Part shown: one piece after another, positions 47,278-58,645 of the stretch | Numbering within the stretch: the first letter of the stretch is position 1 | How the letters are laid out: every line of letters begins with the position of its first letter | Assembly: GCA_014529385.2 (NCBI GenBank) | Contig: CM043956.1 | Span: forward strand, 61,842,620-61,906,619 | Reading direction: 5' to 3' | Source of the DNA: Adiantum capillus-veneris | Taxonomy: Eukaryota > Streptophyta > Polypodiopsida > Polypodiales > Pteridaceae | Length of the DNA stretch: 64,000 nucleotides | Translations under genes and position numbers: made by a program | The notes under the pieces: generated by a model | What the model was told of the DNA's origin: nothing | The model's database searches: none | The model's input: the letters and a program-made list of their open reading frames with translations, nothing else

Positions 47278-48806
47278 AAGAGAGCAAGTCGCTTCAATCA
47301 AGCAACGATACAGGAGCTTCAAAGACCATTACATTGCTTAGAATAGGAAGCCTCGCCAACAAATGCCAATAAGCAAATTGCTTATACCCACATCTTGCAC
47401 AACATAAATCTTTTCCATGCATTGAATGTGTATGCATAATAGGGCTACATTACAAGGCCTGCATAGGCACAACTTTTAATTGCCCAAGCACAACACATAC
47501 CCTTTGCGATACCCTGTCGTAAAGGATGACTCCAAATAGGAAGGGGGGAGGCATTTTGAATGCAAACCTAACATTATGACTATTAGAGGGCAATGTTTTG
47601 TGAGATGCATTGAATTTTTGCGTTTTATTGTGATAATTTTTTGACGAAATTTAGAGTATATGCCCTCATAATAGTGTTACAGAGGAGTATGGGGACAAAA
47701 TCCATATATGAGCCCCTAGGGACATGTGTATAGTGTACATAGCATTTAGATTTCTATTTGAATGATTTTTATTTTGTTAAGTTGTTTTAAGATTTTCTTT
47801 GTTTATTATTAAGAAAAAAGAAAAAAGAAAAAAGAAAATCCATAGTCCACATGAAGAAAAGACTGACGAGAGGCATGAGCACTACAAAGAGAAGAAGGTA
47901 CAGGAAAACGATGAAACTTCACGACGTATGTTTCAGCAGCCACTACAAAAGCCGAAGAACTTGTCACAAAGCAGTGTAAACTTCCAACCGACAAGTCATA
48001 CAAGTCAGAGTCGAGTAGCTAAGCCACAAAATGAGTGAGGTGTTAGTCCCAAAGCTTCAAGTAATATTCTCTGTGGTCTAAGTGTCTTAGCTATTCTAGG
48101 TACTGCTCAAGCTGGAAGAGTTGAGCATATTTACGTTGTGTCGCTCATGCTGGTATATGTGAGCAAAAGAGTCGAAGTCTAAGTACTTACGTCTGGTGAA
48201 GTGAAGGAGAAGGTCCAAAAGACACTCACGTACTGAGCACTGTGAGATACGAGTGGAGAAACTTCTACATCGAAAACCCTTCTTGGAAAAGTGGAATCTA
48301 TTGAGACATCTTTTGATGTCACATGTGCTACATTTATTCCTCGGAGCACCCATCATCTCCTTCTTTCACATTGCATGCTTTTGTTGACAAATTTCTCGTA
48401 TGCATATAGAGTGTTCCATAATTGGCACTTGCATTAGGCACTCTTTCCGTGTTTCACCCAAGCACTCACCTTTCATGAACATGTACTTCACATTCAACTG
48501 CTCAACTCCAATAAGAGAGTATACCAAAGGCATTTTTTTCCCACCGGGTTTTCCCCTTTGGTCATCCAGGTTTTAGACCCTAATCTAAAGACACATATCA
48601 CCATCCTCTTGTACATATTCCTTCTACATCAACAACAAGGAAATGCTACTCAAATCAATTGACAAATGAATTGGAGCACCAATTTCAGATCATAGCATAC
48701 TTCTCCTCAATGGCGAGTCGAAGAATGGCCTACAATGACAAAGCTGCAGACAACACTAACAACAAAATAACTCAGGAACAAAGAAGTCCCCAATGAAGAA
48801 GAGCAG
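47278..48806 (+). other. Element Y 3' non-coding region
   Basis: Conserved in part with element X (48010-48625 against 1310-1632 and 17085-17390). Holds a simple AAAAAAG repeat near 47810-47838 and a small unsupported ORF at 47799-48038. Confidence 0.65.
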
Positions 48807-49152
48807 ACATAAGTGTAATCAGAGGATCACAAATTCTACAGATTGTAGAAGTTGTTTGTGAGAATCACAAATACTCCGAATTCACAGATTTGCTGGAGCA
48901 AATGATGGATCGAGCTTTATCTATCCATGATGATAAGAGTCAAGTTAAACGACATTGGGTTCTTTTTGAATTAAGATCTGGCAGTAGACCTATAATGACA
49001 GAAACAGATGCTGCAGCTCGGAGCGTGAATGTGAAAGACATAAAGTTCGTCATCAATTATGATTTTCCTGAATCATGTGAAGACTATGTACATCGGATTG
49101 GACGAACAAGACAAGCTACTGCAAAGGCTATAGTCTATACTTTCTTTCCAAC
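48807..49152 (+). pseudogene. DEAD-box RNA helicase fragment captured by element Y (RH20/DDX5-like)
   Basis: One frame reads DISVIRGSQ...[22 protein letters not shown], then [18 protein letters not shown], then [19 protein letters not shown] and [25 protein letters not shown], then AIVYTFF. This is the C-terminal RecA-like domain of DEAD-box helicases, with motif V (TATDVAARGLDV in the family) and motif VI ([12 protein letters not shown]) altered at key residues. A block of about 25-30 residues between MMD and ALSIH is missing. No intron is present in the fragment. It lies between the gag-protease region and the 3' LTR, so it travels with the element. The frame runs on into the LTR. Confidence 0.85.
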
Positions 49153-49195
49153 AACAAAAAGACAACAAAAACCACATCGCCATCGACAATCAGGT

Positions 49196-49230
49196 CATGT
49201 CGGGGACGACATGAACGCGGAAGGGGGGAA
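49196..49230 (+). promoter_or_regulatory. Element Y stem-loop and polypurine tract
   Basis: CATGTCG-GGGA-CGACATG (49196-49213) is followed by GGAAGGGGGGAA, which abuts the 3' LTR. The stem differs from that of element X by a paired change (A-T for G-C). Confidence 0.75.
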
Positions 49231-50185
49231 TGTTGACCGTTGGGTCAACAACACAACATAAATCAAGTTTCGTACCAAAGTCTTATCTTTTGCGAGTTAT
49301 GAAATGCTGCGGATTATGGCTATAAACGTCATTTGTAATGAGTAGTTATTCTAGTTTCAGAAGCCGGGGTGCAATGGCACTTCCATATTGTAAATACAAA
49401 GCCATTTGACCCTTTCAACCCCATTTTTGGTTAAACCTAAGGTAACCTTAGTATATAAGGTACCTAAGTCATTTTGTAAGGAGACTTTTATCATAATCAA
49501 ACTTAGCGCTGCCGTCTACTGTGTGTGAGAGAGAAAGAGAGTGAGTGTGAGCTTCATCCTCCCGCTACGCCCGGCTCGCTCAACACATTGGAGATTCGAC
49601 TGCACCATTACGGTAGGCTCGAGGAGAGCTACGCGACAACGCCAAGCATTCCACGCGAGACGAAGCGCACACACCGACGCATCTACGAGCTATTTGTGGC
49701 CGTAAGTGTATCAAACGATGTCTGTTTTCTGCATGCTAGTAGTCTATAGAATCGTGGCGACATAAGCTACGCATAGGTACTCATAAATTTCAGTTTCGGG
49801 CACTTTCGAAATTTAGCTCTGTCATCCTACGCGTTTTCCGCAGACGGGTTTAGAGTGAGGGTTTTGAGTGTAGAAGCTTAGGGACAGGTGTATCCTAGTG
49901 AGGGGATGGTGTTCCTTAAGTTTCGTATGAATCTGGCATGATTAGGTGAGTTACCTTTTGTATGTGTGTATGTGGCTAGGTGGTGTAGTTGAGAGCAATG
50001 AGGTTCTTGATTGTGGTTTAGTTGGCCTTCCTGAGTGTTGTATGTGTAGGATGGTCTCAGCCTGACAAGCTTAAGATATTTCCTCCGTGTGCCTATTGTG
50101 TCATCTGTGTCCTCGATTGACATTATGTTGATCTAGGTAGTGTTTGCATGCACTTCATGGGTGTGTGAGTCTCCCCCGTCCAACA
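49231..50185 (+). repeat. 3' LTR of element Y
   Basis: 955 bp, same ends as the 5' LTR, with the half palindrome TCATCCTACGCG kept. Confidence 0.93.
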
Positions 50186-50190
50186 GTACC

Positions 50191-50631
50191 CAAGCATGAG
50201 GTGCTAAGAAGCTTAAAGTGGTTGTGGGAACCTTGCCCAAAGCTTGAAGTGATTTTTATGCTTAAATAACTAAGGTTTTTAAAATGTTAAATTCAAAGAT
50301 AAATTCTCAAGAGGCATGAAAGTCTATGCTTGATTGACTAAGGCTTCAAGTATTCCATTCAAAACAAATGACTTGAGGGGCATAAAAGACACGTGCTTGC
50401 TTGATTGATTAAGTCCTTGAAGTATTTTACTCAACCAAATGACTTAATAAGCACAAAAGACACATGCTCAAATGATCCTCCACATGTGGTCCTCATGATG
50501 TGTTTGAATGCTATTGGATAGGTTTTAAAGGGGTCCAATGAGAATTTAGATACATAAAAATAAATAATTAAGTTCTTTCTCTCAAAGAGGAAAAAGAGGA
50601 CACGTGTCCAAATGAAATAATAAAATAATGT

Positions 50632-50676
<45 letters not shown>

Positions 50677-50726
50677 GGAGAGAGGACCAAGCAGGAGGGG
50701 GGGGGAGGTATACTCTCGCGCGCGCG

Positions 50727-50761
<35 letters not shown>

Positions 50762-51427
50762 TCTCTCATTGTGTGGAGTGCAAAATGCAAGAGCTCCATC
50801 TCCTTCTCCAAGTTTGTTGAGAAGTGGAGAGCCTACACCAACACTCTTGGCTATGGAATGCAAATCCAACCAAGAGCCATGCTTCAATGCTTATCTTCAT
50901 TTCTATGCTATTATTCTATGCTAAGCAAGAAGAGTGATGATAAGTTATGAACTATTTCTTTCTTCTATGGAATGTTTCTTCTTCCTCTTCCCTACCTTCA
51001 TTCCCCGCTAGCTCTCTCCACCTTCGAAGGTGTTTGAGGCCTTGGGATAGTTAATGCTTTTTGCAAAGTTTATGTTAAGCTCGTGATGCATGAAGCTTTC
51101 CATCTTCATGGCGTCACTAAGGTCACAAGGAACACAAAGATTGTATTGTAACAAAGTTTCTCTTGATGGGAAAATCTATAATACAAACGCCTTTTGGAGG
51201 GGGGACCGGTCGGCTCCAAGTAAATCCGGTCCTCAACTATTGTCATGTTCTCTAATACTCTCTCTTTTGCAAAATTATTGTCCATGCCAAGTTAATTAAG
51301 TACTATGTTTATGTTGCTACCATCAATTAAGTTCACCCTTTATGTTCTCAAAGTGATTTCACAAAAAAGCTCACCTTAATTCTCATAATTCCGCTATTCT
51401 CAAAGTTCATAGGCCATTCCCATTACA
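50191..51427 (+). repeat. 5' LTR of element T, second part
   Basis: Continues from 32308 after element Y. Includes (TG)n, (AG)n and (CA)n tracts at 50629-50760 and ends CCCATTACA. Confidence 0.9.
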
Positions 51428-51428
51428 T

Positions 51429-51440
51429 TGGTATCAGAGC
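51429..51440 (+). promoter_or_regulatory. Primer binding site, initiator Met tRNA (element T)
   Basis: TGGTATCAGAGC one base after the LTR end. Confidence 0.93.
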
Positions 51441-51841
51441 ATATGGTTTCTCTTTTCTTGCTTAAGAAGAGAGGTCCTTAAGTAGCGTATTAATGGTTGA
51501 TTTTGTTAATTATATTAAGGTAAGTGGGATTGGGATCTATTATCGGTTTTGTTGAGACCACTATGTGGGATATGGTGCACACCTTGAGAGTTTTGGTCTT
51601 AATAATGGGGTCTTTTTAGACTTGCCTATGGATTTACCATTATTGAGCCATAAGAAGTCCAAAAGGAGCTATCCCTCATCAATTTTTCTATGTTAGACCC
51701 ACCCCACTACTCTCTATAATTAACCAATTCGAGCCGTGGGTGTAGATACTTAAGTGCTTATTTCCAAAGGCTAAGCGGAGTAGCAACTAAGGTTTTGAAT
51801 TGCCAAAGAATACACTAAGTAAACACATAAGTATAATTAGT
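51441..51841 (+). other. Element T leader
   Basis: No ORF. Sits between the primer site and gag. Confidence 0.5.
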
Positions 51842-54800
51842 ATGGCTGACAATAACCAAGAGAGTAGAATGAACATTGATGTATTTGATTTTGCACATGA
51901 AGGGGCTAATGATGATGCCCCCATGTTTATCAATTATCTTGTTACTAGGTTGTATCAAGCTATGGGCAACCCTACTTTGCAAGACAAAGTTACTCAACAC
52001 CTTTGTGCTTATGGGATTTCCCTTCCTCTCCAAGAGGAGAGAGAGCTTAGGAGGCCTCTTGATGAGACCCCCAAAAGAAGACTCTCTCCCATAAGAGAGG
52101 AGGAATCCAAAGAATGAGAAAGAAGTGAATCCCTAAGTTCCTCTAAAGATGTGGCTCCATGAACACGGTGGTCTAGACTATTGCCAACTCCTCCCAAGAG
52201 GAAATGGTCAACTCATAGTCCTTCTCCTCGTCATTCCAAAAGGGAAGAGAGGAAACAAAGGAAGAAAAAGGCAAGAAAGAGGCCACCCTCTTCTCCTTCT
52301 TCTTCACCTTCCTCCTCTTCCAAAGAAAGCAATAGTTATTCTCCTAGAGAATACAAGAGGAGAGGACATTGCAAAACTTACCTTGCACGGCAAAGGCCCC
52401 AAAAGCTTAAGAAATTAAAGGGGGGAGGAAAGAGTATCTCTTTTCTCACCTATGATAGCACCTTTGGTGCCACCAAAAAAGTAATGGCCTTCATCCAACA
52501 ATTTGATGAGACCATTGTAAACAAGGGCTTCACGGAGTCCTCCAAGTTACACCATGTAACTATGCACTTCCAGAAATCTACTCGTCAATGGTGGGCTAGC
52601 CTTCATGGCAACGGCGAGACCCCAAAGACATGGAAAAATCTATGAGTTTCCATCATGAAGCAGTTACTTGCAAGCGATGCAAAGGACAAAGTGCTTACCA
52701 AATGGTGGAGTTTGAAGCTACTCTTCAACGAGTCTATCCACAAATATGTAGACAAGTTTTGGGGTTTACATCTCAAAGCTATAATATTTCAAAGGATAGA
52801 CTTTGTCAAACAAAAGCAACAATTTAGTGTGGTATTACGTGAATAAATGGCTGAGTATGTCAACTCACAACTGCCTAGCACTATGACCGAAGCCATCTAC
52901 CACACTATGGTTGCTTCAAGGATCAATTTCCAACAAGGGGTGAGAAGAAATTTCAAACCCATAAAAACAAGGATCAAAATGAATCTAAAGGGAAGAGCAA
53001 TGCTCAAAACTCTTCCTAAGGCAACAACCAGCACCAACAACAACAAGGCCAAGGAGAAAGGATCTTACAAAGGTTAAAAAAAAGCTCACTCCCAAAGAAT
53101 TAGAGGCCTTTCGTAAAGACCATAAATGCTTTAAGTGTGGGGAGAAAGGACATGGTTATTCCTCTCCTATGCTTGGGGAAAAGTAAGGGATCATGATGCC
53201 TTCATCTTGTTTGACCCTGGCTCTACTCACAACTTCATATCAACGGAGTTGGCCACCAAGTTGGGCATTCAAGCTTTTAAGATGGGAGATACTGTAACTG
53301 CTGACACAGCTTTCAAGGGATATCAAGCCTCCATTACTCCCTTGATTGGGAAGGTTAGGCTTCATGTACAAAGCTACGTCGACAAAGAAGAATTTTTTTA
53401 ATCTCTCCTCTCCAACATGAGGATGTTATCCTAGGGGCACCATGGTTCAATCGCATGGATGCCAACATGAAGTCCCCTGAAAGGAGAATCTATTTCACTT
53501 AGAGGAAAAAGAGCATGTACATAGATGCTAATGATTCAGGGAACACCATCCCTGGTAAATACGCTTGCTTTTGATAAGTCAATAAAAATCTCTATTTTTG
53601 CATATATGATTTTTGTTAGAGAATCTGTAGATGATTCTAATGTTTTCACAAGTATCAAATAAAAGGGAATCAAAAGGACTTAGAGTTGTCTAATTTCCTA
53701 AATGGATTCCAAGATGTTTTCATTGATGGCATCCCTAGTGAGCTACCTCCAAAACAAGGGAATGATGACCATGCAATAGAGCTTCTACTATGAAGCTCAC
53801 CTCCTAATAAACCTCCTTATTGAGTTTCACAAGCTCAACAAGAGGAGATCATGAGGCAAGTGCATGAATTGGTGGAAAAAGGGATGGTGAGACCTAGCTC
53901 CTCTCCATTTTGTTCACCAGTACTTTTAGTGCAAAATAAAGATGGCACATATCACATGTGTGTCGACCATAGAGCACTAAATAGGATCAATATTAAAAAA
54001 AGATTCACCGTGCTGTGGGTAGAAGATCTATTTGTAAGTTTTGGCTTGATAAATGCTCCAGCCGCATTCAAACTCACGATGGACAAAAATCTTCAGGCCA
54101 CTCAAATTCTCTTGAGGAGTACAAGTGACACCTCCAGGTAATCTTTCAAGTTGTGAGAGAGAATAAGATTTTTATTAAATAAAAGAAAATTGATTTTTTT
54201 TAACAAGAGATTCAATACTTAGATCACATTATCTCTCAAGATGGTATATGGATGAATTCATCAAAGTAGGAGGTAATAAAAGCATGGCCTAATCCAAGGA
54301 ATCTACATGAGCTAAGAAGCTTTATTGGTATGTGTGCATACTATAGACGCTTCATAGCAAAACTCTCTCAAATAGCAGGACCATTGCATGACTTAACATG
54401 GAAGAACATTAAGTACTCATAGACTACTAAAAAACAAAATGCTTTTGACAAGCTCAAAGAGAATCCTACCTCCCAACCAATCCTTATGATTCCGGATCTC
54501 TCAAAGCCATTTGAGATCCAATGTGATGCTTGTGGTGATTGCCTTGGAGCAGTTTTGCTTCAAGAAGGGCATGCCATAGCATACGAGAGCCGAAGGCTCA
54601 ATACCGAGGAACGGGTCTTGAGCATATACAAAAAAGAGCTTTGAGTTGCTATACATGCCCTAGACACATGGAAGTACTATCTCTTGGGGGCTCCATTCAT
54701 TCTAAGAATGGATCCCAAAGCCTAAAGAAATTCATGACCCAAACCAAGCTCTCCGACAAACAAATGAGGTAGAAAAATTTTCTTTCACAATTTTAATTTT

Positions 54801-56232
54801 ATATTTCTCACATTGAATCAAGTGGTCGATGCACTTTCACAATGGCCAAGGGTAAATGTGGTGTCTATAGCAACTCACAATGATATTTCTTTTATGATAG
54901 ATGAGTATGCTACTGACCAAGACTTTAAGCAGGTAATTACAGCCTTTGAATTAGGGAAGAGAAAAAGAACCATTTACCTGGAAGGATGGTTATCTTCCAA
55001 ATGGTAATAGCTAAGTTTTACTCACCCATACAATAAGAAAGTCATGTATGAATCCTATGCTTCTCCTTATATGGGGCAAAGAAGGATTCCATAATCTACT
55101 CTTCAAGGAGTAGAACTATATTTTTGTTGCTCTACCATGAAAAGTAAACATACAAGAGTATGTTTCAAAATGCACGGTGTACCAAAAATTGAAATTTGAT
55201 AGAGGGAAGCAAATTGGATTGTTTCAATCGACAGGCTTAGCAAGAAAACACACTCTATGCCTGTCAAAAAGACTATTAAGGCACATCAAACGGTAACCCT
55301 CTCTAGATCTCAAATTTTCAAGTATCATGGCTTGCCAACATCCATAGTGTCAGACAAAGATCCTAGACTGACCAGTAAGTAGCAAGTAGATTAAATTTCT
55401 CTTTTTGCCTATCATCCACAAACGAATGAACAAAATAACTAATCTAACGATTCTTGAATCTACTAAAAGCCTATGTCATGGAAGTAGATCAACGTTCTCA
55501 ATGAGAGAAGTACCTACCTCTTATAGAGTATGCATACAATGACATTGTACATACTTCTATGGGGAAAGCACCTTTCAAGGTTAAAGAGGGAAGATCCAAA
55601 AGTCCCCTACTACTTGAGGTATATGGGAAGATCTTCCCTGCTGATGAATATAGCCGAGACTTACAAGAATCTTTTCCAAAGAGTAAAAAGGGTTATATCC
55701 ATCTTACATCAAAGGCAAAAAGGGTTGTTGCTACTAAGCACAGAAGAGACTTAGCCTTTAAGAAAAATGATTGGGTCTTGCTAAATTTTCTCAAGGCTCA
55801 TCTAAGACATACTACGAGTAAGATTCTTACGAGCCACCAAGAGTATTATGCTAAACTAGCAAAAAGATACTATGGTCCTTTTTAAATTCTTAAGGCAATC
55901 AATGAAATGGCTTATCAATTAAAGTTTCCCAACCATTGGCTCATTCACAATGTTAACCATGTGAGCCTACCCAAGTCTTACAAAGGAGAGACACAAAAAG
56001 AACCAATATTGGAGGACCCGCTAGAGATCAAAGATCAAGAAGAGGTGTTGCAGTCCAAATCGATTCTTCGATACACAAAGACAAGGTACTAAGAAACGGT
56101 AAGATTATCCAAATTATGATATCTTATTAAGTTTAAGAATTATCTTTTTAAAGATTCTAGATGGATAAGGAACCTAGCTTAATTAAGGATAATATGAACC
56201 TTGTCAATGCTTACAATGCTACACTAGAGTAA
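51842..56232 (+). pseudogene. Element T gag-pol, heavily decayed
   Basis: Starts with ATG at 51842 (MADNNQESRMNIDVFDFAHE), close to the V gag start. Recognisable pieces are the gag core (52400-52645), protease [11 protein letters not shown] (about 53209-53241), reverse transcriptase (53851-54141, with a deletion of roughly 70 codons before INAPAAF), an RNase H piece (about 54500-54770) and VVDALSQWPR (about 54820-54850). An integrase with a large deletion near 55200 and the chromodomain-like end up to 56232 follow. Stops and frameshifts are frequent throughout. Confidence 0.9.
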
Positions 56233-56553
56233 GCAAATGAAAACGCTTTTTAAATGAACAATGTTTTTATCTTATGAGACTCATTCTCTTTCTTTTATTG
56301 TGCACAAAATTTAAGAAGTATGCTTGCTTAAGATCATGTTTGTGGTGACGACGTCTCCCAAACACCAAGTAGAACTTGTCACTCTACTTTGGTAGTATGC
56401 CATATGGACTAAAGAGCAGACATGCTTGTGGCAGCTAAGTCTCCCAAGCACCAAATAGATTAGTCATCCATTTTAGAATGATGTCGTAGGGTAAAAAGGG
56501 ATCCTCTACCCACTAAGAGACATAGATTAATCTAGGCTTTATCTTCTCTACCT
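56233..56553 (+). other. Element T 3' non-coding region
   Basis: No ORF. Similar to the corresponding stretch of V (22445-22761). Confidence 0.5.
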
Positions 56554-56591
56554 CATAGTCGAGGACGACTATGATTTCAAGAGAGAGGTAA
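56554..56591 (+). promoter_or_regulatory. Element T stem-loop and polypurine tract
   Basis: CATAGTCG-AGGA-CGACTATG (56554-56573), then AAGAGAGAGGTAA next to the LTR. Same as in V. Confidence 0.7.
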
Positions 56592-57483
56592 TGTCATAAA
56601 ATATAATATCTAACTTTATCAAATGATTTTCTCATATTAAACTGATCCCTTAATATGGGAAGGTAAGAGGGGATGAGGAGTTAGTATATGTATATGTGCT
56701 TCTAGACCTATCTGAACAGGGGATCGAAAGGAGAAATGGTTGCATCTCAATAGGTATCCACCAAAGAGCAATGTGCAATAAGTGCTTCTAGATTTACCTC
56801 AGCAAGGGACCAAGAGGAGAGATGGTTACATCTCAAAAGGGGTCCAAACAGAGGTAGTCTATCAAAGAGCAACGTGCATATAATGGAGCTTAAAAGACCT
56901 TAGGGTTAGCTTCATTAAAGACCTCCAAAAGTTAGTGTTAAAAAGTCCTTTAACCTTATGCAAGCTAGGGCTAACCTTGAGGTGGGAATCGTACCCAAGC
57001 ATGAGGTGCTAAGAAGCTTACAGTGGTTGTGGGAACCTTGCTCAAAGCTTGAAATTACTTTTATGCTTAAATGACTAAGGTTTTTGTAGTGTTAAATTCA
57101 AAGATAAATTCTCAAGAGGCATGAACGTCCATGCTTGATTGACTAAGGCTTGAAGTATTCCATTCAAAACAAATGACTTAAGAAGCATAAAAGACAGATG
57201 CTTGCTTGGTTGATTAAGTCCTTGAAGTATTTCATTCAACCAGATGACTTAATAAGCACAAAAGACACATGTTCAAATGATTTTCCACATGTGGCCCTCA
57301 TGATATGTTTGAATGCTATTGGATAGGTTTTAAAGAGGTCCAATGAGAATTTAGATACATAAAAATAAATAATTAAGTTCTTTCTCTCAAAGAAGACACA
57401 TGTCTAAATGAAGTAATAAAATAATAAGAGAGAGAGAGAGAGAGAGAGGTGGACCAAGCATGAGGGGGGGGGGGATATACTCT

Positions 57484-57534
<51 letters not shown>

Positions 57535-57992
57535 TCTCTCATTGTGTGAAGTGCAAAATGCAAGAGCTCCATCTCCTTCTCCAAGTTTGTTGAGAAGTGG
57601 AGAGCCTACACCAACACTCTTGGCTATGGAATGCAAATCCAGCCAAGAGCATGCTTCAATGCTTAAGCTTGCCATCTTCTTCATCTTCATTACTATGCTA
57701 TTATGCTATGCTAAGCAAGAAGAGTGATGATAAGTGAGGAAATATTTCTTTCTCCTATGGAATGTTTCTTCTTCCTCTTCCCTACTCTCATTCGCCGCTA
57801 GCTCTCTCCACCTTCGAAGGTGTTTGAGGCCTTGGGACTGATGAGGCTTGGGATAGTTAATGCTTTTTGCAAAGTTTATGTTGAGCTCATGATGCATGAA
57901 GCTTTCCATCTTCATAGCATCACCAAGGTCACAAGGAACACAAAGATTGTATTGTAACAAAGTCTCTCTTGATGGAAGTATCTATATAACAA
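56592..57992 (+). repeat. 3' LTR of element T, truncated
   Basis: Aligns with the 5' LTR until about 57992. The last ~240 bp, including the CATTACA end, are missing. Contains (AG)n at 57428-57448 and (CA)n at 57486-57532. Confidence 0.85.
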
Positions 57993-58446
57993 ACACCTTG
58001 AATATGCTTTAAGTAGCATTCCTAGGATTAATTTAATATCCATATAATTCAGTCCCACAACATTTCACTCCATCTAGTGGTAGTTAGTATATTGTGGTAC
58101 TTGCTAGTGGGACTACTTGGAAACTCTTTCAACCACTTAATACCACTTATTGTTTAGATGTATAGGGAGACTCGACTCTAAACCCAGGTTATGGAGGACT
58201 TCCTTCTCTATGATCCAATTGCGTGGATAGGCGATATCTTTTTGGCTTGCAAAGGATTGTTGTGCAATCAATGACTGGGCCCACATCATCCAATAAAGAT
58301 ATGCACGTGCAAAGTTAGAGATTACCAAATAAGAAAACTAACGCCAAAATGACAACAATGAGTGAACAAAGTGAATTGAGACTAGCAGCTGGAATATATT
58401 ATTCATAGTCAAGTACAAATGGGAATGAGATTGCTATTGGAGTGCC
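57993..58446. other. Unassigned sequence right of element T
   Basis: No supported gene. A 63-codon - strand ORF (58137-58328) is not recognisable. Confidence 0.4.
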
Positions 58447-58449
58447 TCA

Positions 58450-58645
58450 ACAATATATAACACGGGGTCTTAATGACCCCAGGATGGTGGGATTAACGAT
58501 CGTCGACGGGCAGGTGGATCTCGAGGAGGATGGACGGAGAAAAAAAGTCAATTTGTTGACCCACACCCCCCCCCCCCCCCCCCCCACACTGGAGACTCGA
58601 ATCCAAGACCTAGCAGCCTGACGCCCTAACCACGTGCCGCGTGGG
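58450..58645 (-). mobile_element. tRNA-derived SINE
   Basis: On the - strand a box-A-like GCACGTGGTTAGGGCGTC is followed about 30 nt later by a box-B-like GGATTCGAGTCTCC, the spacing of an internal Pol III promoter. The rest of a clover-leaf is absent. The body continues through a G run (C run at about 58566-58585 on +) to a GGGGTCATTAAGACCCC hairpin and an AT-rich tail near 58450. Confidence 0.6.

Larger units (their letters stand above)
32309..50185 (+). mobile_element. Element Y: Tat/Athila-like non-autonomous LTR retrotransposon
   Basis: LTRs at 32309-33262 and 49231-50185, TSD GTACC at 32304-32308 and 50186-50190, and an Asp-tRNA primer site. A 2.7-kb leader holds a palindrome array. 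A gag-protease-W-repeat protein follows, then a non-coding 3' region with a helicase fragment. No reverse transcriptase or integrase is present, so it must move in trans if at all. Element Z is inserted within it. Confidence 0.93.
31903..57992 (+). mobile_element. Element T: old Ty3-type LTR retrotransposon, split by element Y
   Basis: The 5' LTR (31903-32308 plus 50191-51427) is split by element Y. A Met-tRNA primer site, degraded gag-pol, polypurine tract and a truncated 3' LTR follow. LTR start (TGTCATAA...) and protein sequence show it is a relative of V, but it is far more decayed. Confidence 0.9.

Noticed and set aside
47799..48038. 79-codon basic ORF in the element Y 3' region
   Set aside because: Starts in an AAAAAAG simple repeat, lacks any motif, and is not kept in element X.
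48890..49261. Functional helicase gene
   Set aside because: Only the C-terminal domain is present, with an internal deletion and altered motifs V and VI, and the frame runs into the LTR.
58590..58640. A tRNA gene on the - strand
   Set aside because: Box A and B are present but no full clover-leaf or acceptor stem can be drawn; a SINE explains it better.
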